Positions 11,489 to 21,374 of a DNA stretch of 64,000 bases are shown piece after piece. The position numbers and the translations under genes were made by a program. This DNA is from Echinarachnius parma (lineage: Eukaryota; Echinodermata; Echinoidea; Clypeasteroida; Echinarachniidae): contig JBAMJV010009705.1 in NCBI GenBank assembly GCA_037951105.1, forward strand, positions 1-64,000, written 5' to 3'. The notes under the pieces are model-generated. The model was not told the DNA's origin, ran no database searches, and worked only from the letters and a program-made list of their open reading frames with translations. Position 1 is the stretch's first letter, and every line of letters begins with the position of its first letter.

Positions 11489-11528
11489 AGTCGGATCGGG
11501 TCGAGTCGGCTCTGTCTGCGCCAGGCTT
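11488..11528. repeat. One-ended MITE fragment
   Basis: About 40 bp matching the right terminus of the MITE at 5091-5304 (shared GGATCGGGTCGAGTCGGC, then CTGTCTGCGCC) without a left end. It forms the breakpoint of the plus-strand ORF and lies between that ORF and the minus-strand exon at 11654-11880. Confidence 0.75.
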
Positions 11529-11653
11529 AACGCAGCCTCATACGTCTTGGGTCTATGGTAGGATCCACAAAAGATAAACTCGAAACAAACTTGCTCAGGG
11601 TTCTCATGGAAGTCCCCCACCCTCCCCGGCCAGGATCTGTGGCCTCTCTATAC

Positions 11654-11880
11654 ATTTTTTAATTTGTTCCTGAACTTAACATGACATGCATTACATATAC
11701 AACTATTCCCCTCCAGTGAAACACATTTACTTTTAAATAATTCCACTAGGCTCTCTGACTTTAAAGTACAAAGATGAACATATCTAACATAATTTGTATT
11801 GCCACTGCACACTTTACATGGGCCACACTTTGTTTTGTTGCATGGTGCAACACCTCCTTTATTTGGCTTATGTTTTACCC
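11654..11880 (-). CDS. Cys-rich exon of a transposon protein
   Basis: Read on the minus strand after acceptor ATGTTTCACAG: 75 codons, CNKTKCGPCKVCSG, VRYVHLCTLKSESLVELF, then NSCICNACHVKFRNKL. Four or more Cys pairs in Cys-x-x-Cys spacing suggest a double zinc ribbon. It ends at a possible donor GTATAG, or at TAG two codons later. It may be the N-terminal exon of the same protein as 10263-10770, both being minus strand and Cys-rich. Confidence 0.6.
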
Positions 11881-11984
11881 CTGTGAAACATTGATATTTA
11901 AATTTATTTTGAACATTATTTCAGTCTGTACTACTAAAACAAAGATAGGTGCAAGACCGAGATGTTGTGGAAAGAATGATTCTG

Positions 11985-12320
11985 AGAGGGATTTGTTTTA
12001 AATGAGTGATGTACACTGATGTACAATGTGGAGTTGTACTTATCTTAGTCTTGCCATGCCAAATATGAAAATGTACACGTATGAACATACATGGTTGACT
12101 CGAAGCTGAAACTGTGACAAGATAATAGTCATTGATACATGGAAGGTGCTTATGAATTTTGCCAAAGATATCTGTTTTTTTTCAGTTATTTTACTGAGAG
12201 GGATTTGTCAATTTACAACGTGGAGTTGTACTTGACATGCCAAATATGAAAATGTACAAGTGTAAACATGCACTGTGACAAGATATAGTCATTGATAGGT
12301 GGAAGGTGCTTATAAATGTA
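11985..12320. repeat. Imperfect tandem duplication within the transposon
   Basis: Segment beginning CTGAGAGGGATTTGT and ending GGAAGGTGCTTAT occurs at about 11979-12151 and again at about 12194-12312, with shared CATGCCAAATATGAAAATGT inside. No coding sense. AT-rich sequence follows to an AATAAA at about 12834-12839 that could end a plus-strand transcript. Confidence 0.65.
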
Positions 12321-14169
12321 TGAGATACGTTTATCTCTAAATAGTTTTTGTTTGTATTGCATACTTAAATGCTGTGGCTGAAACAGTGTGCTAAGTTAAA
12401 GTAAGCACATTCACTTCCTTGTAAATTATGGATGATTTTATCAGCATGTGTGAAGGGATGTGCAAGCACTATATTGAGATATCATGGTAATGAGGAGTAT
12501 TGTACGATAGGCCATTTACACTTAAGCATTACATTTTATGTGCATAATTATGCATTATGTCATGGTTTTATAAATGAAGATAGTAGTTTTAGTATGCAAG
12601 TTTTCTATGTACTAAGAAATATGTACATGTATATACATGTAGTTGTATTTTGTACTACTTACTGGTTCACCTTTATTTGCATGCTTATAGAAATTACTGT
12701 ATGTGCATACAAAATTCATCTTGAATGTTGAAAATGCAGCTGAACACATGTACCTTACCTCAGTGTGATTCATTTCACACTATCCTTGTGTGTGATATCT
12801 TGCCTATGAACCTGTTTAATGAGTTTACTCTGTAAATAAAAAGTTTTTTATTCATAAAATTTCATTTTTGGTTTTAAGTGTTTTCGATAACATTATTTAC
12901 CAACCAGTTAGTATGTTTGTGTTTGAGTGAAACATTGATGGGTGCTTCCCGTGTGCTTTCTTTCAATGATCATATCGGCGGGGTTGTTCATGTGTGTGTG
13001 TTTGTGTGGGCGTGTATACGTGCGTGTGTGTCTGTGTGTTTTTGGACAGTTAGCACACTTCTCTTCAACATTTCCTTAACTCTCACTTCTTATTTTTGTT
13101 TTCGCATATTTTCTGGGGGAGAGTGGGGATGGGGATATACTATAATTAATTTGATAATTTGACCCAAACATTGTAAACAATAACAATAAACAAATAGCAA
13201 GAAACAAATATACTTTCCCAAAATCAGGAGGCCTAAGCATTTACTTTGACTTACCTCTAATATTCATCAAATTAGGAAATACACATATTCCCCCATACCC
13301 CTATGCCCTAAGAATGGGAACAACGTAAGTTATCCAAGATTTGTCTTTAAATCCTCGACTTCCGTTTTGACACTTGTGATATTGATCAGTGATAGTTCTC
13401 AAACATCAACTTACATAAAAATGATCATGTGGGCCTACGCGTTCTTAACTTGAGCCAATCACTCGCTGTATGTCCATTGCAATCTGTCAGATTTTATTGG
13501 TGAAAGGAGAGGAAGGAGGGAATATGGGAAATATGACATAAAATGTATTATTATCTAAGTTCTACAAATTTTAGACAGAAATGAACAAGGATAAATCCAT
13601 CGCCTCGATCGCGAATCGAACGTACGATCGAAGCGCTAGCAGACAACCGCCGATCACGTGATCACGTATTGACCAATGCGGTTGCTTCGGTGCAAGCGCG
13701 AATTGAAGCTAATCTTTTAACACAATTCGTAGATTCTAAAAATGAAGTGGGGTCATTATATCCGACGTCTTGACTCGTCTAAGGATTAACATGTCTAAAA
13801 GTGCACATTTTTCAGAAGAATATAACCATACGAATGAATATCTAAGCAGAAAGGAATGATGCAAGACTTTTTAATGGTACTTTTTGATGATCAAAACCGT
13901 AGAAAATTGTACGATATTAAGGGAATGTTCAGCTCATATTTTCACATTTTTTGCTGTCTTATTGTCGATAACTAATACGATATGAGGTAAGATTTGACTT
14001 TTCTCATTAATTCATGACCAAGATTATCGAAATCTGTTCAGAAATGGCGAAGTTATGCTAATTTTTATTTGACACGTCCTATCGCAATATTTGTAAAAAT
14101 GCATCTCGGGTATGAATATTAGTTCCGCACACGGAGCCTCGCCCGCACGCTTCGCGTTTAGACTGTTTG

Positions 14170-14364
14170 AGACTGGAGCAAAATTCAGGAGTACTCTCGT
14201 TCGCGTACAAGTTTATCGGTGTCACTTCGACTAACACGCGTCCATCACTGCGCATCGCAACCGGGTGTGGTAGTAAATGGGACCCCGTTCTTATTATCCG
14301 TAATGTACAGGATGGGTGGAACAGCGTGAGAAATTTAACAGTCTTCTGTCGTGGAGAAATGCCA
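14170..14364 (+). CDS. Gene 1 exon 3, right half (MAM core)
   Basis: Resumes the MAM domain directly after the second TTTG: RLEQNSGVLSFAYKFIG, then the Cys-containing strands and VRNLTVFCRGEMP. Joined to the left half it makes 59 + 195 = 254 nt, starting phase 1 and ending phase 0 at donor CCA|GTAAGT. This is the exact size and phase of the matching exons in gene 2 (45884-46137) and gene 3 (60452-60705). Confidence 0.9.
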
Positions 14365-14810
14365 GTAAGTATGGCTAAATAGTTTGTCCCAAATTCTATA
14401 CAAAAACAAAACAAAACTGAAAGACAGTTTATGCTAATAGTTGTAGGTGATAAGTAATGATTATTGGGAAGTGATGTGACAAGTAGGGGAGGGGGGGGGG
14501 GGGGGGGGGGGGGGTGTGGTGGCGGGGCCGGGTTAGGCAAACCTAACCCGCACCGGCGCACCCCACGTCATTCACTTAGTCACCAACCTTATCATTTGAT
14601 TTTAACTATATACAGTATATACAGAGAGAGAGAGAGAGTAGACTTTGTAGATATTATGAACATTTAATTCGACGTTTTTAATTATTAATGTTGTGCAGCA
14701 AGTGGTTACTCGAAATGGGTTAGTCCCTTCACTATTACCCAAATTAATTTTGAACAAAGAGAACCAATATAATGCATTCTGTTTCTTAAATTGTCTCCTT
14801 GCATTTATAG

Positions 14811-14895
14811 TATTTCTATTTTACGGCTTTCCGAAACAATGCGGATGAGATCATTGCGGTGGATGACATACATGTGGAATTTGCACATCCCCCAA
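14811..14895 (+). CDS. Gene 1 exon 4: C-terminal part of MAM domain
   Basis: Acceptor GCATTTATAG, donor CCAA|GTAAGT; phase 0 to phase 1, 85 nt. Encodes YFYFTAFRNNADEIIAVDDI, matching the MAM ending in which a Phe-rich strand is followed by Ile-Ala-x-Asp-Asp-Ile. Confidence 0.9.
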
Positions 14896-14942
14896 GTAAG
14901 TAGACATTTAATATAACCCTTTTCTTTTCCTGCCTGACAGTG

Positions 14943-15310
14943 CAATTATTTATTTATTTATTTATTTAAAGAAAAAGATTTTTCGAGATAAATAACAGGA
15001 CATAAACTAAAAGTAAATTGTATAGTGGCATTGTAAGGATATTTGTGCCACATTTTTATAATTTGGCCAAAATTTGGCCAATTTGGCGAATAAGTGTGCA
15101 TTTCGCTTCAAAAGTCATGCATATTTCCAGGTGGATAGACAATTACTTTGTTCATTGAGACGACGAGAGATAACCACGTAACTGAAAGGAGAGACGTATG
15201 AGGCGCCGTTTGTAAAAAATATTATATATTATAATTTATTAATGAACATTATTTACATAATATAATGCAATGAAAAACACATTATTATTTATGAATAGTT
15301 TTCCATTCAT
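14943..15310. other. AT-rich intron sequence of gene 1
   Basis: Intron 4 start: a short (ATTT)n run near 14949-14970, otherwise no recognisable element until the repeat that begins at about 15316. Confidence 0.4.
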
Positions 15311-15315
15311 GTTTA

Positions 15316-16655
15316 TGCCTCCGCAACGAAGTAGCCGGAGGCATTTTGTTTTGGGGTTGTCCGTCCGTCCGTCCGTCCGTACATCCCGTTCTCGTGATCG
15401 CGTTATCTCAATAACCGATTGACGGATTACTACCAAACTTGGTCAATGTATGTATCTTGGATAACCAATGAACTCATCAGATTTGGGAGTCAACAAAGGT
15501 CACAGGGGTCATTTATATGCCAAAAAAAGCTAGTGATCACGTTATATCAAGAACCAATTGACGGATTCTCACCAAACTTGGTACATTTATGTATCTTGAG
15601 GGACCAATGAACTTATTAAATTGTGGGGTCATGAGGCCAAAGGCCGAAGGACACAGGGCTCATTATGTGTGCAAAAATAATTTGTGATCGCGTAATCTCA
15701 AGAACAAATCGCAAGGTTAATTGAATCATGATGTAGTTATTTGTTTACAGTAAACAAATCATACTTTTATAAAATAAATGCCATTAAAGTGGCAAATAGC
15801 ATTTTTCCTTTAAAATTAAAAAGGCGGCCCTCTTGGATTTATGTGGGTTGCCAAGGTGATACGTCAAACTAAGTACATGTATCATGGATGGATTTGTTGC
15901 CCCCTTAAACATTGGACAAATGGTATTCCTTGTCATTTTTACTTCCTGGGTTCACAATATACTCTATTTGGGGGAATATGCAAATTAGGTTAAATACCTA
16001 ATTATGCTAATTGTATGCATTGCTAGAGGTTGCAGCTAAATTATCTTTAACACGCATTTAGAACATAATTGAGGAAAATCGTCTGTAATTATGATTTATA
16101 AGAGGCTGTAGCCACAGAAAATCATTAATAGGCTATTCATAAATATGCAAATTAGGGGCAACCATCTGGGATTTCAGGGTGTTGCCCATATGGCACTTAC
16201 AAACGAGCACCAGAAATGGAATCCTTGCCCCAAAATATCCTAGAATACTTGTTTGTTATCAATGTTGTACAATTCCTAACTAGAAAATTACCCCTGACAT
16301 TATTTCACAAATATGCAAATTAGCTAATTTAGTTTATAATGGAGTCAACAAAGGTCACAGGGGTCATTTATATGCCAAAAAAAAGCTAGTGATCACGTTA
16401 TATCAAGAACCAATTGACGGATTCTCACCAAACTTGGTACATTTATGTATCTTGAGGGGCCAATGAACTTATTAACCCGTTGAGGACTGGACCCGAAATA
16501 TTTCGTTCTTGAGTCTATGGAGAATCCGTGTTATACCAAAATCAATTCGTCCTCAACGGGTTAAATTGTGGGGTCATGAGGCCAAAGGCCGAAGGACACA
16601 GGGCTCATTATGTGTGAAAAAAATAACTTGTGATCGCGTAATCTCAAGAACAAAT
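15316..16655. mobile_element. Repeat element with GCCTCCG hairpin and (GTCC)n
   Basis: Begins with the hairpin GCCTCCG-loop-CCGGAGGC at 15318-15343 followed by a run of GTCCGTCC, a combination I recognise from dispersed repeats of several marine invertebrates. It contains a repeated unit (CACGTTATATCAAGAACC ... GGACACAGGGCTCATTATG) at about 15535-15680 and 16390-16615, separated by unique AT-rich DNA. No ORF of note. Confidence 0.6.
16476..16560. mobile_element. 85-bp MITE with TTAA duplication
   Basis: Inverted ends CCCGTTGAGGAC and GTCCTCAACGGG, flanked by TTAA at 16472-16475 and 16561-16564. The first copy of the surrounding repeat (about 15612-15625) shows the empty site with a single TTAA. 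TTAA targeting fits piggyBac or Kolobok non-autonomous elements. A related diverged element lies near 40569-40648. Confidence 0.85.
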
Positions 16656-16664
16656 CGCAAGATT

Positions 16665-17990
16665 AATTGTTTAATTCAATTCAACATTTATTCAACACTT
16701 TAACAAAACATGACATACAATGAAAAAATAAAGTTATAGTTACAAACGAAAGTATATGGAATCAACAGGAAAGGCAATGCCTTATGAAAGCGATTCCAAT
16801 GTTTAAAACATACATATACATTGCAAATATACAATTTTACCCTACTATTGCACACACACACACTCACACAAGTGCCTGGTTAATTATTCAGCGGAAAGCT
16901 GGTAATTCGATACATGTGGACATAGAAAGTAAATATTGCTTCAATCTCCTCTTACACAACTTCAAAATCTGACTTGATTTTATTTTAGGGGGAGCATTAT
17001 TTCATAATTTCGGACCCTGGAAAAATATAGATTTATGAGACGCTGATAATCGTATTTTGGGTATATTAAAATTATTCATATTAAATCTTGTTGAATATGT
17101 ATGTATATTATTATCAAATAAAAACAAAATAGTTACTTAAAGAGATATAGTAACTTTGTTGACATGTGCAAAAAGTGATTAGTGGTTAATACAATGTATA
17201 TTGTTGTTATCTGTTATGTCCACTGGGTGTTGTGTGAAAATTTCAAGTTAAATGGACTTTATATGGCTGAGTAATGAGCAAAAACGCAAAGTGACATTCA
17301 CTAACTCATTGCACTCACTTTGTACACGGTTCTGACGATCCGTTTGATAATTTGACATCTGAACACTTCAATCGTAAATATCTTTTTAACGAAAGGGAAA
17401 TTTGAAAAACCGAAACCTGTCCCATGCTTTTTTTGTTAATAAGAATACAACAAGGTATGAGGGAACCGCGAAAATTCCAATTAGATTTTGAGGATTTGGA
17501 CAATATTACTAAGTCCCTTTAAAGATTTGGGCAATATTTGTTTAAAACAAAGATACATGAATATTGCAATGTGAAAAGTATATATGTCATTTTTACATTA
17601 AATCATTAAGACTCTGAAAAATTTGTTCTGAATGGGCAAGATAAGTACTATGAGAAATTATTCTGACTGCTTTCTTTTGCAATTTCAATAATCTTAAACT
17701 ATTTTTATCGCTGGAATTGCCCCATATTCGTATACAATACATTAGGTGCGGTAAGAAGAATGCATAATAAAACATAATTACTAAATCTTTTGAACATGAA
17801 TTCAACTTAGAATACTAATAGTTCTTGAAAGTTTATTGCATATGGCACCAGTGTGTTCATTCAATACAAGCTTCTTATCGAGGCATGCTAGTGTAAAATT
17901 TAATTTGAGAGGTTCGTTTTATTACAACACTTTCGTGTGGAATATACCTATTTGAGAATAACATAACATTTGTTTTATTTAAATTAGGAT
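16665..17990 (-). mobile_element. LINE fragment (minus strand), interrupted by a MITE
   Basis: Minus-strand frame 17593-17805 reads FYYAFFLPHLMYCIRIWGN, LRLLKLQKKAVRIISHS, the C-terminal region after the reverse transcriptase fingers in CR1/Jockey-like LINEs. The 3' end is near 16670, where the plus strand shows TTTAATTCAATTCAAC, the complement of an (ATTGAA)-type tail. Between 17139 and 17525 it carries a family C MITE. 5' truncated and dead. Confidence 0.7.
17139..17525. repeat. MITE family C, copy 1
   Basis: Ends TTAAAGAGATATAGTAAC and TACTAAGTCCCTTTAAAG. Shares its whole length, inverted, with 17998-18396, and part with 18855-19015. Confidence 0.65.
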
Positions 17991-17997
17991 AACAGTC

Positions 17998-18396
17998 TTT
18001 TAAAGGGACTTAGTAACATTGTCCAAATCCTCAACATCCAATTGGAATTCTAGAGGTTCCCTCATATCCTTGTTGTATTCTTATTAACAATAAAAGCATG
18101 GGACAGGTTTCGGTTTTTCAAATTTCCCTTTCGTTAAAAATATATTTAGGATTGAAGTGTTCAGATGTTAAATTATCAACTGGACCGCAAAAACCGTGTA
18201 CAAAGTGAGTGCAATAAGTTAGTGAATATCACTTTGCATTTTTACTCATTACTCGGCCATATAACGTCCATTTAACTTGAAATTTTCACACAACACTCAG
18301 CATGCTCAGTGGACATATCAGATAACAACAATATACATTGTATCAATCATTCATTACTTTTTGCACATGTCAACACAGTTACTAGATCCCTTTAAC
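17998..18396. repeat. MITE family C, copy 2 (inverted relative to copy 1)
   Basis: Starts TTTAAAGGGACTTAGTAAC and ends ACTAGATCCCTTTAAC. Contains the shared words CATGGGACAGGTTTCGG and GTACAAAGTGAGTGCAAT. A third, partial copy is at 18855-19015. Confidence 0.65.
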
Positions 18397-18543
18397 TTAG
18401 CCATTTGTAAGTTTTTCTACTTCTCGGGCTTGATGGAATTATAACTATTAGTTTGTAATGATATGGTGAGTGCTTTTGTTACTAAATTCAGTTTGACCAA
18501 AACTGTACTATCCCTTCTATCATCCTCATCACCATTACTTCAG

Positions 18544-18774
18544 CTTCAACACAGAATGCACCGGTACCATCGGCCATGCAGGCAGCATCAATTACATCTG
18601 AACCAACAGCGGCAGCAGCAACGACTATGGCCAAAACTCCGACTACAATGTTGCTAACCACAGCCCCTCAGACAACATCAGAGACGATTACCACAACCAT
18701 TTCGACCACGACGGAGGTGGATACAACGACGAGGTCATCGACGTCGACCGAAAGTCCAGTAACGCCTCCGCTGG
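18544..18774 (+). CDS. Gene 1 exon 5: Thr/Ser-rich stalk
   Basis: 231 nt, phase 1 to phase 1. Encodes about 77 residues dominated by Thr, Ser, Pro and Ala (for example TTISTTTEVDTTTRSSTSTE), as in mucin-like O-glycosylated stalks. Acceptor CACCATTACTTCAG, donor GTACGC. Confidence 0.85.
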
Positions 18775-19037
18775 GTACGCCATGCTAATTATGATTACAA
18801 TGTTATGTTCACACGTTAGATAACAATGTACATACATTATGTATTTAAACTTTAAAGGGATCGATAAGTTTTGTTGGCATGGGCAAAAAATGATGAATGG
18901 TTTGTATAATATGTAGTTTTGTGATCTAATATATATAACGTCCTCCAGTATTGTGTGACATTTCACGTTAAATGGAGGTTATAGGTATGGCCGAGTATTG
19001 TATCTCTACTTTTTATTCGTTATGCATGGCATTGCAG

Positions 19038-19247
19038 CTACACTATCAGGGAACTGTCCCAGTCTGAACGCACCCCAGGATGGAACCATTAACAGTAGCA
19101 GTACCAGTTACGGGAGCATCATCGCATTTGCCTGCAACTCTGGGTTTAGTGTAAACGGGAACACTTTACTAGAGTGCATCTACTCTCATGACTCCGCTAC
19201 TAACGGCTACCTCTACTGGAGCGGTGATGTGCCATCGTGCGTAGTTG
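19038..19247 (+). CDS. Gene 1 exon 6: Sushi/CCP module
   Basis: 210 nt, phase 1 to phase 1, one complete module. The Sushi pattern is clear: Cys-Pro-x-Leu, P-x-x-G, Tyr, F-x-C-x-x-G-F, G-x-x-x-L-x-C, Trp, and a terminal P-S-C (four Cys). The symmetric phase makes it a cassette that can be inserted without breaking the frame; genes 2 and 3 have no such exon in this window. Confidence 0.93.
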
Positions 19248-19742
19248 GTGAGTCACCTACATAGTCCTGGGCCACCCATCGATATAAAAAAAAAAAAACG
19301 ATATATCGATGGGGCCACCAGATCACTGCTGTTGCGCAGATCTCTCGCTGGCGGCGCTATAGGGGGATAAATAAGTCTAAACTAGACTAGCCACATCCTG
19401 TACATCATTATACAAATGTCGATGGAGGGATTATGCGCCTCGGGACTTATAATCTTCCCTCAATAGCATTTAAAATCCCTCGGAGAGGAACATTCCATGA
19501 ATTTCCCGAGAACAAAGTTAACATCTGTTATGTTATATGACAAAAGTATCATAATACTTTTAGCCTTTGAGCTCGAAGTGATATGTTGACCAGTCATTAA
19601 ATAGCACTTGCAATCGATAGCATCGCTTTCATCGTTTGCCATAGGTCTAAACGAAAATTCTCCTCTATCGACATATCGCGGCTCCTCCATGTCATATAAC
19701 AAAATATTATTGCAATTACGTGACTGTGTTGAGTCAATCAAT

Positions 19743-20435
19743 GGGCCGTATGCATAAAAACAAGCAATTGCTTGTGCTAGCCTTTTGCTTGAATCGGTAT
19801 GCATAAAAACAAGCAATTGCTTGCAAGCAAAAGCATTTGCTTACAAGCACAAGCAATTGCTTACTGCTCGTAAGCAAATGCTTACCAAACAAGCAATTGC
19901 TTAAAACCGTATGCATAAAACGAACCTTTTACTTGTCTTGATAAGCAATTGCTTGCGTTTTTTTCAAGCACATCCAGACCAGCTTGAGCTCTTGCTTACT
20001 CAGGGCATTCGCGTTTAAGGATCAATTTTTCGTACCGTTTCAGGATGATTTCAAGCTCCATATTCCAGAGGTTATGTTGTGATCAAACTCCTGTTATTTT
20101 AGACTTTTTACGGCAATTTTTGTCCATCGATCTGCACAGAAACCCCCCTGATGCTCCGCGCTGTTTTCCCCCTATTTGCGTAATAAAAAATACTGCTGCC
20201 AGGTCGGGCACGAAGCGTTGTTGCCCTGCAGTGCGATGTTCGCACAACCGTAACGATCCTTTGTCCAACACGTAAGCAATTGCTTGGCAGTGCAAGCAAA
20301 AGGTTTGAGCACAAGCAAAGGCTTGTGCATACGAATTTAAGCAATTGCTTGAACTTGATCTTTTGCTTGACAAGCTCTTGCTTGTGCTTAAAGCATTTGC
20401 TTATAAGCAATTGCTTGTTTTTATGCATACGGCCC
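19743..20435. mobile_element. MITE built of AAGCAATTGCTT palindromes
   Basis: Inverted ends of about 32 bp (GGGCCGTATGCATAAAAACA... and complement) and clustered palindromic words AAGCAATTGCTT, CAAGCAAAAGC and AAGCAAATGCTT at both ends, 19755-19975 and 20270-20425. The centre (about 20040-20270) is unrelated. Lies in the intron between the Sushi and membrane-span exons of gene 1. Confidence 0.75.
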
Positions 20436-20639
20436 ATTGACTCGTAGTTGACCGTTGACCAAGTCAGATAACATAAACAATTATATTTTAAACTGTGCCC
20501 TAAATAACGCTACGCCCCTGCGCCCATACACACTGGCGTAACCGAAGTTACTTATTATCATGTATACGAAGGGTAAAGTGGGCCGGGGCCAGTGGTGTGG
20601 CTGTAGCCAAAACAAACCGAGACCACTGGTGTAGTTGTG

Positions 20640-20672
20640 TAAGAGGGGTGGGGGGGGGGGGGGGGGGGGGGG
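20640..20672. repeat. Long G homopolymer
   Basis: A run of more than 20 G. Similar runs occur at 14487-14513 and, as C, 22417-22439. Such runs are error-prone in sequencing and may have wrong lengths. Confidence 0.8.
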
Positions 20673-21229
20673 TCATCAAGACCGATTGTTGCCTGAGACC
20701 ACTGGTCTAGATGGCCGAGACCACTATGTAGACCCTAGACCGCTAAAAAGTGGACCTCTCTGAATTGGGAGGGGTGCGGGGGTGCGCTACGGGCCTGCCT
20801 CCCAATTCACTAATTTTTACCAACAGCTCGATGTCAACGAATACAACATAACGAACAAGTTTGTATCAACGATTTATGCATGGTTTTAGTATGTCCCACC
20901 ACATTGTATAGTAATGTGCCTCTAATGTATAATTGCTATGATGCACTTGGTTTTAATTGTTATAAAAAATGATTTAAAGTATCCTAATAGAAGAGCATAA
21001 CACAATGGTCAAATTATTATGATTTAAGACTACTTAGATTTTAATCATATATTACTTAACTATTGTTACATGTTAATGAAAAGCAAATCATTGATTGGAA
21101 TACTAGAACCTCATACAACCTGCATTTAATTAAACGAAGACACGTACATGTATTATAATCTATAATACACAACAACTTATAACTTATATAATTAGCTCCC
21201 GCTTCTTTTTTGTTATTGTCTTTTCCAAG

Positions 21230-21305
21230 GTAACTGGGGGCTGGTCGGTGGTCTAGCGGCACTGCCTTCCCTGGTTCTTGTCATCGTACTGGTGGTCGTC
21301 GTCAG
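21230..21305 (+). CDS. Gene 1 exon 7: transmembrane segment
   Basis: 76 nt, phase 1 to phase 2. Encodes LVGGLAALPSLVLVIVLVVV followed by Val-Val and Arg; one membrane span with a positive stop-transfer side provided by the next exon (KCRRRRH). Donor AG|GTTCGT is a weaker GT site. Confidence 0.88.
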
Positions 21306-21374
21306 GTTCGTACAAGTTCTCTCTCTCAGTATCGTCATCAAACAATGCCGTGAATTATAACAAGCACAGTCCAT

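Larger units (their letters stand above)
6414..14165. mobile_element. 7.75-kb DNA transposon inside gene 1 MAM exon, superfamily not assigned
   Basis: Perfect 22-bp inverted termini (left CAGTCTAAACGCGAAGCG..., right its reverse complement ending ...CGTTTAGACTG) bound the element; TTTG is duplicated at 6410-6413 and 14166-14169. Contents by position: mostly non-coding 6436-8130; SGNH hydrolase ORF (+) 8134-8665; palindromic GTAC-rich patch 9215-9375; 39-bp minisatellite 9958-10210; Cys-rich coding pieces (-) 10263-10770 and 11654-11880; coding piece (+) 10798-11488 cut by a MITE fragment; duplicated AT-rich segment 11985-12320; AATAAA near 12836; non-coding to 14165. A 4-bp target duplication is known for several superfamilies (Chapaev, Sola and Ginger among them), but the end sequence and gene set do not let me choose one. 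I see no DDE catalytic domain. Frameshift and truncation suggest a decayed copy or one mobilised in trans. Confidence 0.88.

Noticed and set aside
6414-14165. Transposon removed as an intron to rescue gene 1
   Set aside because: The nearest plausible donor (6435) and acceptor (14160-14161) in the terminal repeats would leave 29 extra bases and shift the frame, so precise rescue by splicing is not supported by sequence.
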